A stretch of 64,000 bases of DNA from Liquidambar formosana (lineage: Eukaryota; Streptophyta; Magnoliopsida; Saxifragales; Altingiaceae), in assembly GCA_039720395.1 (NCBI GenBank), contig CM077826.1, forward strand, positions 33,564,687 through 33,628,686, given 5' to 3'. A model generated the notes under the pieces. That model saw only the letters and a list, made by a program, of their open reading frames with translations, was not told where the DNA came from and ran no database searches. The position numbers and the translations under genes were made by a program. Shown here piece by piece: positions 47,295 through 56,995 of the stretch (the first letter of the stretch is position 1; each line of letters opens with the position of its first letter).

Positions 47295-47804
47295 GCCTCT
47301 GTTAGACCTAAAGGTTTTTCAACCAAAGGCATATCTGAGATTTTGATGATAACAAAAGATCGATGTTAGTTCTAATGGTTTAAATGTCAAGAACATGATC
47401 AAAGCTAGGTAATCAAGAACAAATTGTTTCAAGCACAAGCTTAAGGATCAAATGACTCAAGCATATGCACTCAATAGCTCAACCAAGTCATGGAACTCAA
47501 GGCTCGTGTCCAAAGCGTCAAGGAAACTCAAGCATGATGCATCAAGAGCACAAGAAGCTAGCAATGGACCCACAAGCACCTCAAGCCATGCAATCATCGT
47601 CAATGAGACTCATTTAGGCTATAAGTGAGGTTTTAGGTTCCAAAATGTAAATAATTGCTCATGACTTTACTCTATTGACCTAGAAGGACTTTAGGACCCT
47701 CATTTAAACTAAATTTATCATTTATAAGAGGCCTAAGTTGATGCATAGTGGTTCAAGTGATGAATTTTCATCAAAAGAAGGCTAAACTTTGTAAAAACAA
47801 GGTT

Positions 47805-47978
47805 TAGTCGACTACATCATGTGATGTAGTCGACTACATCATGTGATTTAGCCCCATTTAGGCTACTGATATATGTAGTCGACTATATGATCCTATATAG
47901 TCGACTAAATCAAGGAAAAATGCCCAGAAATGGCTACTGATATTTGTAGTCGACTACATGAAACCTTATAGTCGACTA
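47805..47978 (+). promoter_or_regulatory. Six TAGTCGACTA palindromes in copia U3
   Basis: The 10-mer starts at 47805, 47827, 47876, 47898, 47947 and 47969. The intervals are 22, 49, 22, 49 and 22 bp, i.e. three 71-bp tandem units each carrying a pair. The units contain GGCTACTGATAT and are otherwise diverged, while the palindromic core is perfect in all six. The array lies about 120 bp upstream of the TATA box. An enhancer or binding-site role is inferred; palindromic LTR motifs are known from other Sireviruses. Confidence 0.85.
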
Positions 47979-48096
47979 TATCATTCGAATGGGCTATAAC
48001 GGCTAGTTTTTTGAAAGCCAAATGAAGCATTTATTGCCACCAAACGGCTCTTTCCCGGCATTTAATGCTTGCAACGGCCATTTTAGGCTTTATGGG

Positions 48097-48104
48097 TATA
48101 AATA
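48097..48104 (+). promoter_or_regulatory. TATA box of copia 5' LTR
   Basis: TATAAATA lies in the expected place downstream of the palindrome array; the same box in the 3' LTR is at 56469-56476. Confidence 0.75.
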
Positions 48105-48625
48105 CAAGCTTTCAAACTCATTTATGAGTATCCATACAAGAGCAATCAATTCCATCCTTTGAAAAAGAGCTTTCAAGCCCTAATTCTTAAAGAGCATTCA
48201 ATTGAGCAATTTATTAGAAGTTTGTTGAGCTTTCAAGAGTTGTATTTACTGCTAGAGTGATTGTTTACAAAAAAAAACAACTTCAAATTCAAGTGTTGTA
48301 AGGGTTGTGTGAACCCTAGTGAGACAAGAGAGATTTGTCTTGAAGAGAGCTTCTCTTTGTAAGAGGTTTGATCTCCACCCTTGAAGGAGATTGTCATAGT
48401 GGATTGTGGAATCCTCAAGCGGCGCTCTTGAGGCGAGGACGTAGGCGGGAAGGCCGAACCTCGTTAATATCTTGTGTTTGCATTCTCTAACTCTCTCTTA
48501 TTATTGCTTATAGTTGCATTTTATATTGGTTGCAATAATCTGATTTTTAGTTTGCCATAATTTTTTTTAATTGGCCATAAACCCTATTCACCCCCCCTCT
48601 AGGGTTTTACACTTGGGATAACAAT

Positions 48626-48638
48626 TGGTATCAGAGCC
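48626..48638 (+). other. Primer binding site (tRNA-iMet)
   Basis: TTGGTATCAGAGC follows the 5' LTR by two bases. It is complementary to the 3' end of initiator Met-tRNA, as in most plant copia elements. Confidence 0.9.
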
Positions 48639-48679
48639 TAACCTCTTGCATTTGACATATTTGTCTTGCGAGGAACGAT

Positions 48680-50410
48680 ATGGCCAATTATAGTGGAAAT
48701 GGATTCACCGAAGGACAATCGTCCAATAGACCACCCCTTTTTAATGGAGATGCTTCTCTATATAATTTCTGGAAAATTAGAATGCAAATTTTTATTCAAT
48801 CCACTAGTTATGAGCTATGGAATATTACCTCTAAGGGTCCTTTGATTCCCACTAAAGTGGTAGATGGAGTTACACTCCCTAAAGTGCCTCAAGAATACAC
48901 TAGTGCTGATCACAAGTCCCTTGAGCTCAATTCTAAAGCTATTGGATTACTATATTGTGCACTCACTAATGATGAATTTAGCAAAATCTCTAGGTGCACT
49001 AGTGCCAAAGAAATTTGGGATACTTTAGAGGTCACCTATGAAGGAACCTCTCAAGTGAAAGAGGCAAAGATTAATATGCTTGTATGTGAATATGAATTAT
49101 TCAAAATGAAGAAAGATGAATCCATTAGAGATATGTTTGCTCGTTTCAATGCTATTATAAATCCTTTGAATTCTCTTGGTAAAATTTACACTAACTCCGA
49201 ATTGGTGAGAAAAATTCTTAGGAGCTTACCTAAGGAATGGGATACATTCACAACGGCCGTGCTTCAATCAAAGGAACTTGGCTCAATGACTCTTAGTGAC
49301 CTTGATGGAAATTTGGTCACTCAAGAATTTGTGTTCAAAGCACGGGAAGTTAGTGAAAGCAAGCCATCCAAGAGCTTGGCTCTCAAGGCTTCACAAGATG
49401 AAGAGGAATCACCAAATGAAGAGTGCGAGAATGAAGAAGATGAAGACATTGCTTTCATTTCTCATAAGCTCAAGAAGTTTTTCTCAAGAAGAAACCAAGG
49501 AAGGAGATTCAACAAGGGTGATTCATCCAAAAGAATTCCTAGTAGAGGGGAGAACTCAAATAGAGACTCACAAGTGTGTTTTGAATGCAAAAAGCCCGGA
49601 CATATTAAGATAAATTGTCCTCAACTCAACACCAACTACAACAAGACAAGCCACAACAACAACAATTTCAAAGACAATAGAAAATTCAAGAAGAAGGCCT
49701 TCACCGTCACTTGGGATGATGAGGCAAATAGTGATGAAGAAGATGAGGAGATTCCTTGCGATCAAGAAGTGGCAAACTTTTGTCTCATGGCAAAGGAAGA
49801 TGAGGTAATCGAAACTAACTCATGTGATTATCCTATAGAAGAACTTCCTACTTATGAAGAATTGCAAAATGCTCTTGAAGACACATTTTTTGAATTAAAA
49901 AGATTTTCCATCAAAAACAATGATTTGAAAAAGAATATCACATCTCTTCAAAAAGAACTAGAAATTTTAAAGAATGAGAACTTAGAATTAAAGAGTAAGA
50001 TAGACTCACCTTCTACCATCTCTCATTCTAATCTTGAAAATGAGAATACATCATTGAAAGAAAAGATTGAGGACTTAACTAATACCTTGGCCAAGTTCAC
50101 CAATGGAAGGGATAACTTGGATAAGATATTAACTAGTCAAAGATGGTGCTTTGACAAGGCCGGAATCGGTTATCAAGAACATGTTAAACAAAAATCCTAC
50201 ATTAATTTCTTTCCCAAACCTAAGGTTCCTAGCATACCTAAAATCTCATGTACTTATTGTAATAAGGAAGGACACAACGTTTATACTTGTAACATGAGAA
50301 GAAGACCTAAAGGTTTCACCAAGAAGGTGTGGGTAGTGAAGGGAACCTCACCTTCTATGGCTAACCCCTATGGACCCAAGAAAGTATGGGTACCAAAGAG
50401 AGTTACTTGA
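48680..50410 (+). CDS. gag: Gag polyprotein of the intact copia
   Basis: This 576-residue structural protein packages element RNA into cytoplasmic virus-like particles. The N-terminal two fifths match the copia Gag (UBN2) domain: FWKIRMQIFIQS near residues 31-42, then LYCALTNDEF and a KEIWDTLEVTYEG motif. A basic linker leads to a CCHC knuckle (residues 300-313), an acidic stretch, a long coiled coil (about 410-485, heptads such as LKKNITSLQKEL) and a second CCHC (524-537). A long coiled-coil Gag with two knuckles is typical of Sireviruses. The ATG follows the primer site by about 40 bp. The frame ends in TGA at 50408; pol starts 10 bases on in another frame. Confidence 0.93.
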   Translation: MANYSGNGFTEGQSSNRPPLFNGDASLYNFWKIRMQIFIQSTSYELWNITSKGPLIPTKVVDGVTLPKVPQEYTSADHKSLELNSKAIGLLYCALTNDEFSKISRCTSAKEIWDTLEVTYEGTSQVKEAKINMLVCEYELFKMKKDESIRDMFARFNAIINPLNSLGKIYTNSELVRKILRSLPKEWDTFTTAVLQSKELGSMTLSDLDGNLVTQEFVFKAREVSESKPSKSLALKASQDEEESPNEECENEEDEDIAFISHKLKKFFSRRNQGRRFNKGDSSKRIPSRGENSNRDSQVCFECKKPGHIKINCPQLNTNYNKTSHNNNNFKDNRKFKKKAFTVTWDDEANSDEEDEEIPCDQEVANFCLMAKEDEVIETNSCDYPIEELPTYEELQNALEDTFFELKRFSIKNNDLKKNITSLQKELEILKNENLELKSKIDSPSTISHSNLENENTSLKEKIEDLTNTLAKFTNGRDNLDKILTSQRWCFDKAGIGYQEHVKQKSYINFFPKPKVPSIPKISCTYCNKEGHNVYTCNMRRRPKGFTKKVWVVKGTSPSMANPYGPKKVWVPKRVT

Positions 50411-50420
50411 ACTTGTGTAG

Positions 50421-53400
50421 GTATGCTTGAAGTCATCAAGCAATGAGAAATGGTTTCTTGATAGCGGTTGCTCAAGGCATATGACGGGTGATAGATCAAA
50501 GTTCGTCTCTTTGAAGCCCAAGGACGGCGGCTTCGTGACATTTGGAGACAATGCCAAAGGTAAGATAATTGGCATTGGCAAGGTTGGTAAGAATTCCTCT
50601 CTTTGTGTTGAAAATGTTTTATTAGTTGATGGTTTAAAGCATAATCTCCTTAGCATTAGCCAATTATGTGATAAAGGGTATAGAGTTACTTTTAAATCCA
50701 ATAAATGCATAATTGAAGATGATGATAAAACCTTATTTGTTGCATATAGGATTGGTAACATCTATGCTATAGAGTTCGAAGAAATCGCTTTACAAAATGT
50801 ACATTGCTTCTCCGCTTTAAATGAAAATCATTGGTTATGGCATAGAAGGCTTGGACATGCTAGCATGGATTTGATTTCAAAACTCTCTAGGCATGAACTT
50901 GTAAGAGGTTTACCAAAAGCAAAATTTTCAAAAGATGAAGTTTGTAGTGCATGCCAATTTGGAAAACAAACCAAGTCTTCTTTCAAAACAAAGTCTCATA
51001 TTTCAACTACTAGACCTTTGCAACTTATTCATATGGACTTATTTGGACCTATTGCTATTGCAAGTCTTGGAGGGAAGCATTATGCATTTGTAATTGTTGA
51101 TGACTACTCTAGGTATACATGGGTGTTCTTCCTTGCACATAAAGATGAGACTCATGCTACATTTGTCACATATTGTAGAAGAGTCCAAAATGAGAAAGGC
51201 TATACCATTACACATGTTAGGAGTGATAGGGGGAGCGAATTTGTCAATAAGGATATTGTACAATTTTGTGATGAGAATGGCTTTGGTCACAACTTCTCCG
51301 CTCCTAGAACTCCACAACAAAATGGTGTAGTTGAAAGAAAGAATAGAACACTTGAAGAAATGTCTAGAACCATGCTTAATGAACACTCATTACCTCAATA
51401 TTTTTGGGCCGAGGCCGTTAACACTTCATGTTATGTAATGAATAGAGTGCTATTAAGATCTAAACTTGGTAAGACTCCTTATGAACTATGGAATGATAAG
51501 AAACCTAATATAGGTTACTTTAGAGTCTTTGGTTGCAAGTGCTTTATATTAAATGATAGAGATAAGCTTTCTAAATTTGATTCCAAATCCGATGAAGGTG
51601 TGTTTCTTGGATATTCCATGAAGAGTAAAGCATATAGGGTGTTTAACAAGAGAACTTTAACCGTTCAAGAATCAATGCATGTTGTATTTGATGAAACTAA
51701 CCCTCTTGCACCCAAGAGAAATGTGGATGATGATGATGATGTAGGTACAAGCTTGCAAGAACAAGTTGAGAACTTGAATCTTAATGATAAGCAAGACCCA
51801 CAAGACAAAGGCAAAGAGAAAGAAGAAGATGAAGTCATTGAAGTTAAGAAACCGGAAGAAGAAGTAGAAATTGAAGACACTCCACTTCATCCGGATGTCA
51901 CCAAGACTTGGAAATTCGTGAGGAATCATCCTAAGGATCAAATCCTAGGTGAACCCTCACGTGGGGTAAGAACTCGTTCTTCCATGAGAAATATATGTGA
52001 TCATCTTGCTTTCTTGTCTCAAATTGAACCTAAAAACATTAATGAAGCTGAAAATGATGAATCATGGGTCCTTGCTATGCAAGATGAACTCAACCAATTT
52101 GAAAGGAACAAGGTTTGGACCTTGGTACCTAGACCTCATAACCATGGAGTAATTGGAACTAAATGGGTATTTAGAAACAAAAAGGATGAATCCGGAGTTG
52201 TTACTAGAAACAAGGCTCGACTTGTAGCCCAAGGTTATAATCAACAAGAAGGTATAGATTATGATGAAACCTATGCTCCGGTAGCTAGACTTGAAGCCAT
52301 AAGAATGTTGCTTGCATATGCATGTCATAAAGATTTTAAACTATTTCAAATGGATGTCAAGAGTGCATTTCTAAATGGTTTCATAGAAGAGGAAGTTTAT
52401 GTTGAACAACCTCCCGGTTTTGAAAATCATGAATTTCCGAATCATGTTTTTAAACTAAGCAAAGCTTTATATGGTTTAAAACAAGCTCCTAGAGCTTGGT
52501 ATGAAAGGCTTAGTGGATTTTTACTCAAAAATGGTTTCAAAAGAGGAAAACTTGACACCACACTTTTTATTAAAACCATCAATGATAATATGCTTCTAGT
52601 TCAAATTTATGTTGATGACATCATTTTTGGATCCACTAATGAGAGTCTTTGCAAGGAATTTTCTAAGATCATGCAGGAGGAATTCGAGATGAGCATGATG
52701 GGTGAACTAACATTCTTTCTCGGACTTCAAATTAAGCAATCAAAGGAAGGAACATTCATAAATCAATCCAAATATGTCAAAGATCTACTCAAAAAGTATG
52801 GATTGGAAGATGGAAGAAAATTCTCTACTCCCATGAGCACCTCTATCAAGATAGACAAGGATGAAAATGGGAAAGATGTGGATCAAAAGAAATATAGAGG
52901 TATGATTGGTAGTTTACTTTATTTAACCGCAAGTAGACCCGATATCATGTTTAGTGTTTGCTTGTGTGCTAGATTTCAATCATGTCCTAAAGAATCTCAC
53001 ATGCTTGCCGTAAAACGTATTTTCAAATATCTAAGTGGCACAATTAACCTTGGTTTATGGTTTCCTAAGTTTACATCTTTTGATATGCTTAGTTATTCCG
53101 ATGCGGACTTTGCCGGTGGCAAGGATGACCGCAAGAGCACTAGTGGGACTTGCCATTTCCTAGGACATTCACTAGTATCTTGGTTTAGTAAGAAACAAAC
53201 ATCGGTAGCACTTTCAACCACCGAAGCCGAGTACATTGCGGCCGGTAGTTGTTGTGCACAAGTGTTGTACATGAAACAACAACTTGAGGACTATGGACTT
53301 CATTTTGATCACATTCCCATCAAATGTGACAATACTAGTGCTATAAACTTGACTAAGAACCCCATACAACACTCACGGACTAAGCACATTGAAATTAGGC

Positions 53401-53564
53401 ATCATTTCATTCGTGATCATGTCCAAAGAGGTGATATTGAAGTTGATTTCATAGGTACCGACCACCAATTGGCCGATATCTTTACCAAACCTCTTCAAGA
53501 AGATCGTTTTAACTTTATTAAGCGAGAACTTGGCATGTGCTTGATGAATGACGTGATAAATTGA
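50421..53564 (+). CDS. pol: Pol polyprotein (protease, integrase, RT, RNase H)
   Basis: Counting residues from the TTG at 50427 (1045 residues): protease motif [12 protein letters not shown] at 11-22; integrase zinc site H139, H144, C173, C176; integrase catalytic triad D204, D267, E303 with the usual 35-residue D-E gap; reverse transcriptase with YVDD at 728-731; RNase H from SDADFAG (about 891) to the [14 protein letters not shown] motif. All catalytic residues seen are present. The frame is open from 50421 after an in-frame TAG, and has no ATG before the protease site; the first Met is beyond it. Initiation at an ATG would lose the protease Asp, so a recoding event from Gag or a spliced RNA is likely needed. 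It ends TGA at 53562-53564. Confidence 0.93.
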   Translation, partial: VCLKSSSNEKWFLDSGCSRHMTGDRSKFVSLKPKDGGFVTFGDNAKGKIIGIGKVGKNSSLCVENVLLVDGLKHNLLSISQLCDKGYRVTFKSNKCIIEDDDKTLFVAYRIGNIYAIEFEEIALQNVHCFSALNENHWLWHRRLGHASMDLISKLSRHELVRGLPKAKFSKDEVCSACQFGKQTKSSFKTKSHISTTRPLQLIHMDLFGPIAIASLGGKHYAFVIVDDYSRYTWVFFLAHKDETHATFVTYCRRVQNEKGYTITHVRSDRGSEFVNKDIVQFCDENGFGHNFSAPRTPQQNGVVERKNRTLEEMSRTMLNEHSLPQYFWAEAVNTSCYVMNRVLLRSKLGKTPYELWNDKKPNIGYFRVFGCKCFILNDRDKLSKFDSKSDEGVFLGYSMKSKAYRVFNKRTLTVQESMHVVFDETNPLAPKRNVDDDDDVGTSLQEQVENLNLNDKQDPQDKGKEKEEDEVIEVKKPEEEVEIEDTPLHPDVTKTWKFVRNHPKDQILGEPSRGVRTRSSMRNICDHLAFLSQIEPKNINEAENDESWVLAMQDELNQFERNKVWTLVPRPHNHGVIGTKWVFRNKKDESGVVTRNKARLVAQGYNQQEGIDYDETYAPVARLEAIRMLLAYACHKDFKLFQMDVKSAFLNGFIEEEVYVEQPPGFENHEFPNHVFKLSKALYGLKQAPRAWYERLSGFLLKNGFKRGKLDTTLFIKTINDNMLLVQIYVDDIIFGSTNESLCKEFSKIMQEEFEMSMMGELTFFLGLQIKQSKEGTFINQSKYVKDLLKKYGLEDGRKFSTPMSTSIKIDKDENGKDVDQKKYRGMIGSLLYLTASRPDIMFSVCLCARFQSCPKESHMLAVKRIFKYLSGTINLGLWFPKFTSFDMLSYSDADFAGGKDDRKSTSGTCHFLGHSLVSWFSKKQTSVALSTTEAEYIAAGSCCAQVLYMKQQLEDYGLHFDHIPIKCDNTSAINLTKNPIQHSRTKHIEIRHHFIRDHVQRGDIEVDFIGTDHQLADIFTKPLQEDRFNFIKRELGMCLMNDVIN

Positions 53565-53786
53565 CAAGTCATGTGCATTATATATATAATTAATATATCT
53601 TGTGTTGCGTATGCTTATATATATACACTACTTTGATACTCACATGATATATTACTCTAGCTTAAATCATGCTTAAACTATATCTTGAATTGAAAATTTG
53701 CTATTCTTGTATCTCTTAAACTTGTTTTCATCCAAAAATTGATTATAAGTGGACTATTCTTATTAAAATATCCTTTTTACCACTTA

Positions 53787-53879
53787 TAGTCGACTACATA
53801 AAGGATGTAGTCGACTGTATATATCAGTAGGCATATGAGGACTGATATAGTCGACTACACCATAAGGTATAGTCGACTA
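53787..53879 (+). promoter_or_regulatory. Internal palindrome array and promoter-like region before ORF3
   Basis: TAGTCGACTA (one copy with a last-base change) starts at 53787, 53808, 53848 and 53870, forming two pairs 21 and 22 bp apart as in the LTR. It is followed by GGGTTTTTAAAACCC (53896-53910), a TATA-like and itself palindromic word, and by a CT-rich leader (53930-54030) before the ATG at 54051. This is the LTR promoter layout in miniature, suggesting ORF3 has its own transcript. Confidence 0.65.
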
Positions 53880-54050
53880 CATGGCTCGGGGAGGGTTTTT
53901 AAAACCCAACAGTCGCGACTTTTCACCTCCCTTTTCATATCTCTCTCTCTCTCTAGTCGCCTAAACCTCTATTCCTTTCTCCCAACTCTCAACCAAACTC
54001 ATTCTTCCTCCATTTCTCTCACTTTCCTTCTATCCCATTGCCTCCAACCC

Positions 54051-55265
54051 ATGACGAATCGCACAGAGAAACTCCTCAAGGCCTCCATGGACGCTTCTAG
54101 GGCTCAAACGAAACGCAAAGGAGGTGCTGGAACTTCTCAACCTCCACCATCACATCCAACCCAAGAGGAGCCTCCTCATGAACAAGAGAGACGCTCTAAA
54201 GCCAAGCATGGTGATGAGGGGCTATGCAAGGACGTTGAGGCACTCAAGCGATATCAAGACTTGTACAAAAAGCGTCGGGTTGAATTTGGTAAAATCGTTT
54301 CCTTTGAATTTTTCGATGGGCAACAAATTTATATTTCAAATTTGTTTAAAGCTATTGGATGGGATTTCTTCATTACCTTGAACAACACCTGCTATCCTCG
54401 CCTTGTTCGAGTTTTCTATGCAAATCTGAAATTTACCAAGGATTATGAACTCAAGTCTTGGGTTAAAGGGAAGTCTATTCGTCTCCGAATAGCCACTATT
54501 GCTGCAGTCTTTAATCTTCCCACAGAAGACACCATTCAGAGCTTTAATACACATGGTTGGACCGTTCGCCCTGATTTCAATAAGATTGAAGCCCTCCAAT
54601 TGATTTGCAATGATCAAACCATTCAACACTCGTTTCTCCCTTCGGTCAATCAACTCCCCGTGATTTCTCGACTTATTCATCACTTCATCACATACAATCT
54701 TGTACCTCGCTCCGGAAGTCGCTCTCATGTGGGTTACATGGACGTGTTTCTCATTTGGTGTGTACTCACAGGGAAGAAACTTGATTTGGCTTACATCATT
54801 TTATATCACATGCATGAATGCTCTAAGAAATCCGGTGGTTGTCTCCCCTATGGGAATGCACTTACTGAGGTGTTCAAAATCTTTGAGGTAAACATGGGCA
54901 ACGAGACTGAAGTTTATGATGCTAAGGGATCAGATTTTTATGATGAGGCTACTCTAAAAAGGATGAAATTTGTTCAAAATGCTAATGGACAATGGATTCG
55001 TGATCCGAGATTTGCTCAACAGCCTCCTGAGGAGGATCCTATGGATGAAGAACATGAGGATGAGCCAGAGCCACCTCCAGCAGAGCAAGAGGACGCCCCA
55101 AGCCTCCAGACCGTCATGACTGCCATTGGCTCCCTCCATATGACCATGACTCAGGGATTTCAAGATGTTGGGAACCGTATAACGGATCTTGAGCGCCGAC
55201 AGGGCAATGTGGAGACCATCTTGCAGCAATATGCTCCCTATTTTCCACCTCCACCCGAGCATTAG
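54051..55265 (+). CDS. ORF3: putative plant transposon-protein domain, coiled-coil C-terminus
   Basis: A third protein of 404 residues lies downstream of pol in the same element. I chose the ATG at 54051: the longer frame from 53835 runs through palindromes and a CT-rich leader, and the old copy aligns only from here. The central part (about residues 60-290) matches the family annotated as putative plant transposon protein domain (I believe PF20167): FEFFDGQQIYISNLF, VFYANLKF, an HHFITYNLVPRSGSRSHVG block and LPYGNALTEVFKIF. The N-terminus is basic, and the C-terminus is acidic and Pro-rich, then a coiled coil (LQTVMTAI...ITDLERRQGN). I see no membrane segment, so it is not envelope-like. The function is unknown; it is also in the old copy. 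Confidence 0.8.
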   Translation: MTNRTEKLLKASMDASRAQTKRKGGAGTSQPPPSHPTQEEPPHEQERRSKAKHGDEGLCKDVEALKRYQDLYKKRRVEFGKIVSFEFFDGQQIYISNLFKAIGWDFFITLNNTCYPRLVRVFYANLKFTKDYELKSWVKGKSIRLRIATIAAVFNLPTEDTIQSFNTHGWTVRPDFNKIEALQLICNDQTIQHSFLPSVNQLPVISRLIHHFITYNLVPRSGSRSHVGYMDVFLIWCVLTGKKLDLAYIILYHMHECSKKSGGCLPYGNALTEVFKIFEVNMGNETEVYDAKGSDFYDEATLKRMKFVQNANGQWIRDPRFAQQPPEEDPMDEEHEDEPEPPPAEQEDAPSLQTVMTAIGSLHMTMTQGFQDVGNRITDLERRQGNVETILQQYAPYFPPPPEH

Positions 55266-55657
55266 CTCTCTCTTTTTGATTGATGTCAAAAGGGGGAGAA
55301 GATTATGGATGGATGGATGTTTTATTTTATAGTACCTTATTTGTTTTTAGTTTATCTAGTTTAAGTACTTTTGGTTTGCTTAAGTTTCTTTTGGACAATG
55401 GTTGGTATGGTATGTTTATGCTTTTATGCTTTTATGGGACAATTGTTGGTTGTTTACATTTATGCACAATATATATGACTATTTTGAGGTTTATGCTTTT
55501 ATCTATGGCATCTTGATTTAAATTCATATCTTGTATATGTCATTTGATATATGTGGATGAAATGCATATTTTGAGGGGGAGCTTTTGCCTCTCATATCCA
55601 ATTAAGAGACCTATTGCTTATTATCCTTTTATAAAACATCAATAGTTTGTCATCATC
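55266..55657 (+). other. 3' non-coding region of the intact copia
   Basis: T-rich sequence between ORF3 and the polypurine tract. It contains two GAGGGGGAG-like purine words (55573-55580 and the PPT itself); multiple PPT-like words are known from Sireviruses. No ORF. Confidence 0.6.
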
Positions 55658-55671
55658 AAAAAGGGGGAGAT
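55658..55671 (+). other. Polypurine tract
   Basis: AAAAAGGGGGAGAT is directly before the 3' LTR; the expected plus-strand primer. Confidence 0.88.
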
Positions 55672-56995
55672 TGTTAGACCTAAAGGTTTTTCAACCAAAG
55701 GCATATCTGAGATTTTGATGATAACAAAAGATCGATGTTAGTTCTAATGGTTTAAATGTCAAGAACATGATCAAAGCTAGGTAATCAAGAACAAATTGTT
55801 TCAAGCACAAGCTTAAGGATCAAATGACTCAAGCATATGCACTCAATAGCTCAACCAAGTCATGGAACTCAAGGCTCGTGTCCAAAGCGTCAAGGAAACT
55901 CAAGCATGATGCATCAAGAGCACAAGAAGCTAGCAATGGACCCACAAGCACCTCAAGCCATGCAATCATCGTCAATGAGACTCATTTAGGCTATAAGTGA
56001 GGTTTTAGGTTCCAAAATGTAAATAATTGCTCATGACTTTACTCTATTGACCTAGAAGGACTTTAGGACCCTCATTTAAACTAAATTTATCATTTATAAG
56101 AGGCCTAAGTTGATGCATAGTGGTTCAAGTGATGAATTTTCATCAAAAGAAGGCTAAACTTTGTAAAAACAAGGTTTAGTCGACTACATCATGTGATGTA
56201 GTCGACTACATCATGTGATTTAGCCCCATTTAGGCTACTGATATATGTAGTCGACTATATGATCCTATATAGTCGACTAAATCAAGGAAAAATGCCCAGA
56301 AATGGCTACTGATATTTGTAGTCGACTACATGAAACCTTATAGTCGACTATATCATTCGAATGGGCTATAACGGCTAGTTTTTTGAAAGCCAAATGAAGC
56401 ATTTATTGCCACCAAACGGCTCTTTCCCGGCATTTAATGCTTGCAACGGCCATTTTAGGCTTTATGGGTATAAATACAAGCTTTCAAACTCATTTATGAG
56501 TATCCATACAAGAGCAATCAATTCCATCCTTTGAAAAAGAGCTTTCAAGCCCTAATTCTTAAAGAGCATTCAATTGAGCAATTTATTAGAAGTTTGTTGA
56601 GCTTTCAAGAGTTGTATTTACTGCTAGAGTGATTGTTTACAAAAAAAAACAACTTCAAATTCAAGTGTTGTAAGGGTTGTGTGAACCCTAGTGAGACAAG
56701 AGAGATTTGTCTTGAAGAGAGCTTCTCTTTGTAAGAGGTTTGATCTCCACCCTTGAAGGAGATTGTCATAGTGGATTGTGGAATCCTCAAGCGGCGCTCT
56801 TGAGGCGAGGACGTAGGCGGGAAGGCCGAACCTCGTTAATATCTTGTGTTTGCATTCTCTAACTCTCTCTTATTATTGCTTATAGTTGCATTTTATATTG
56901 GTTGCAATAATCTGATTTTTAGTTTGCCATAATTTTTTTTAATTGGCCATAAACCCTATTCACCCCCCCTCTAGGGTTTTACACTTGGGATAACA
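55672..56995 (+). repeat. 3' LTR of the intact copia
   Basis: It has the same length (1324 bp) and, as far as checked by eye, the same sequence as the 5' LTR, including homopolymer runs. The palindromes start at 56177, 56199, 56248, 56270, 56319 and 56341. Confidence 0.95.

Larger units (their letters stand above)
47300..48623 (+). repeat. 5' LTR of the intact copia
   Basis: Runs TGTTAGACCTAAAGG...GGGATAACA. U3 holds six TAGTCGACTA palindromes (47805-47978) and TATAAATA at 48097-48104; transcription would start about 30 bp later. R/U5 includes a short antisense ORF that is also in the 3' LTR and is not a gene. Confidence 0.95.
47300..56995 (+). mobile_element. Intact, very young Sirevirus-like Ty1/copia retrotransposon
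   Basis: A 9696-bp element has two 1324-bp LTRs (47300-48623, 55672-56995) in which I found no difference. It has a perfect target duplication GCCTC (47295-47299, 56996-57000), a tRNA-iMet primer site, a polypurine tract, and three open reading frames: gag, pol and ORF3. Domain order protease, integrase, RT, RNase H is that of Ty1/copia. A long Gag with a coiled coil, the large LTR, the PBS sequence and an extra 3' ORF fit the Sirevirus (Maximus/SIRE) lineage. It is inserted in a family A solo LTR. With all motifs present it may be autonomous. Confidence 0.95.

Noticed and set aside
50348..50761. 137-codon antisense ORF over the gag-pol junction, and similar ones at 54336-54728 and 54954-55289
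   Set aside because: Mirror frames of well-supported coding sequence with no own motifs; no sign of a start context.
53835..54050. Longer ORF3 start with a hydrophobic N-terminus resembling a signal peptide
   Set aside because: This stretch is the translated palindrome array and CT-rich leader; the old copy does not support it, and the Kozak-like ATG at 54051 begins the conserved part.
53835..55265. Envelope-like gene
   Set aside because: No membrane-spanning segment or cleavage site is visible; the sequence fits the plant transposon-protein domain instead.
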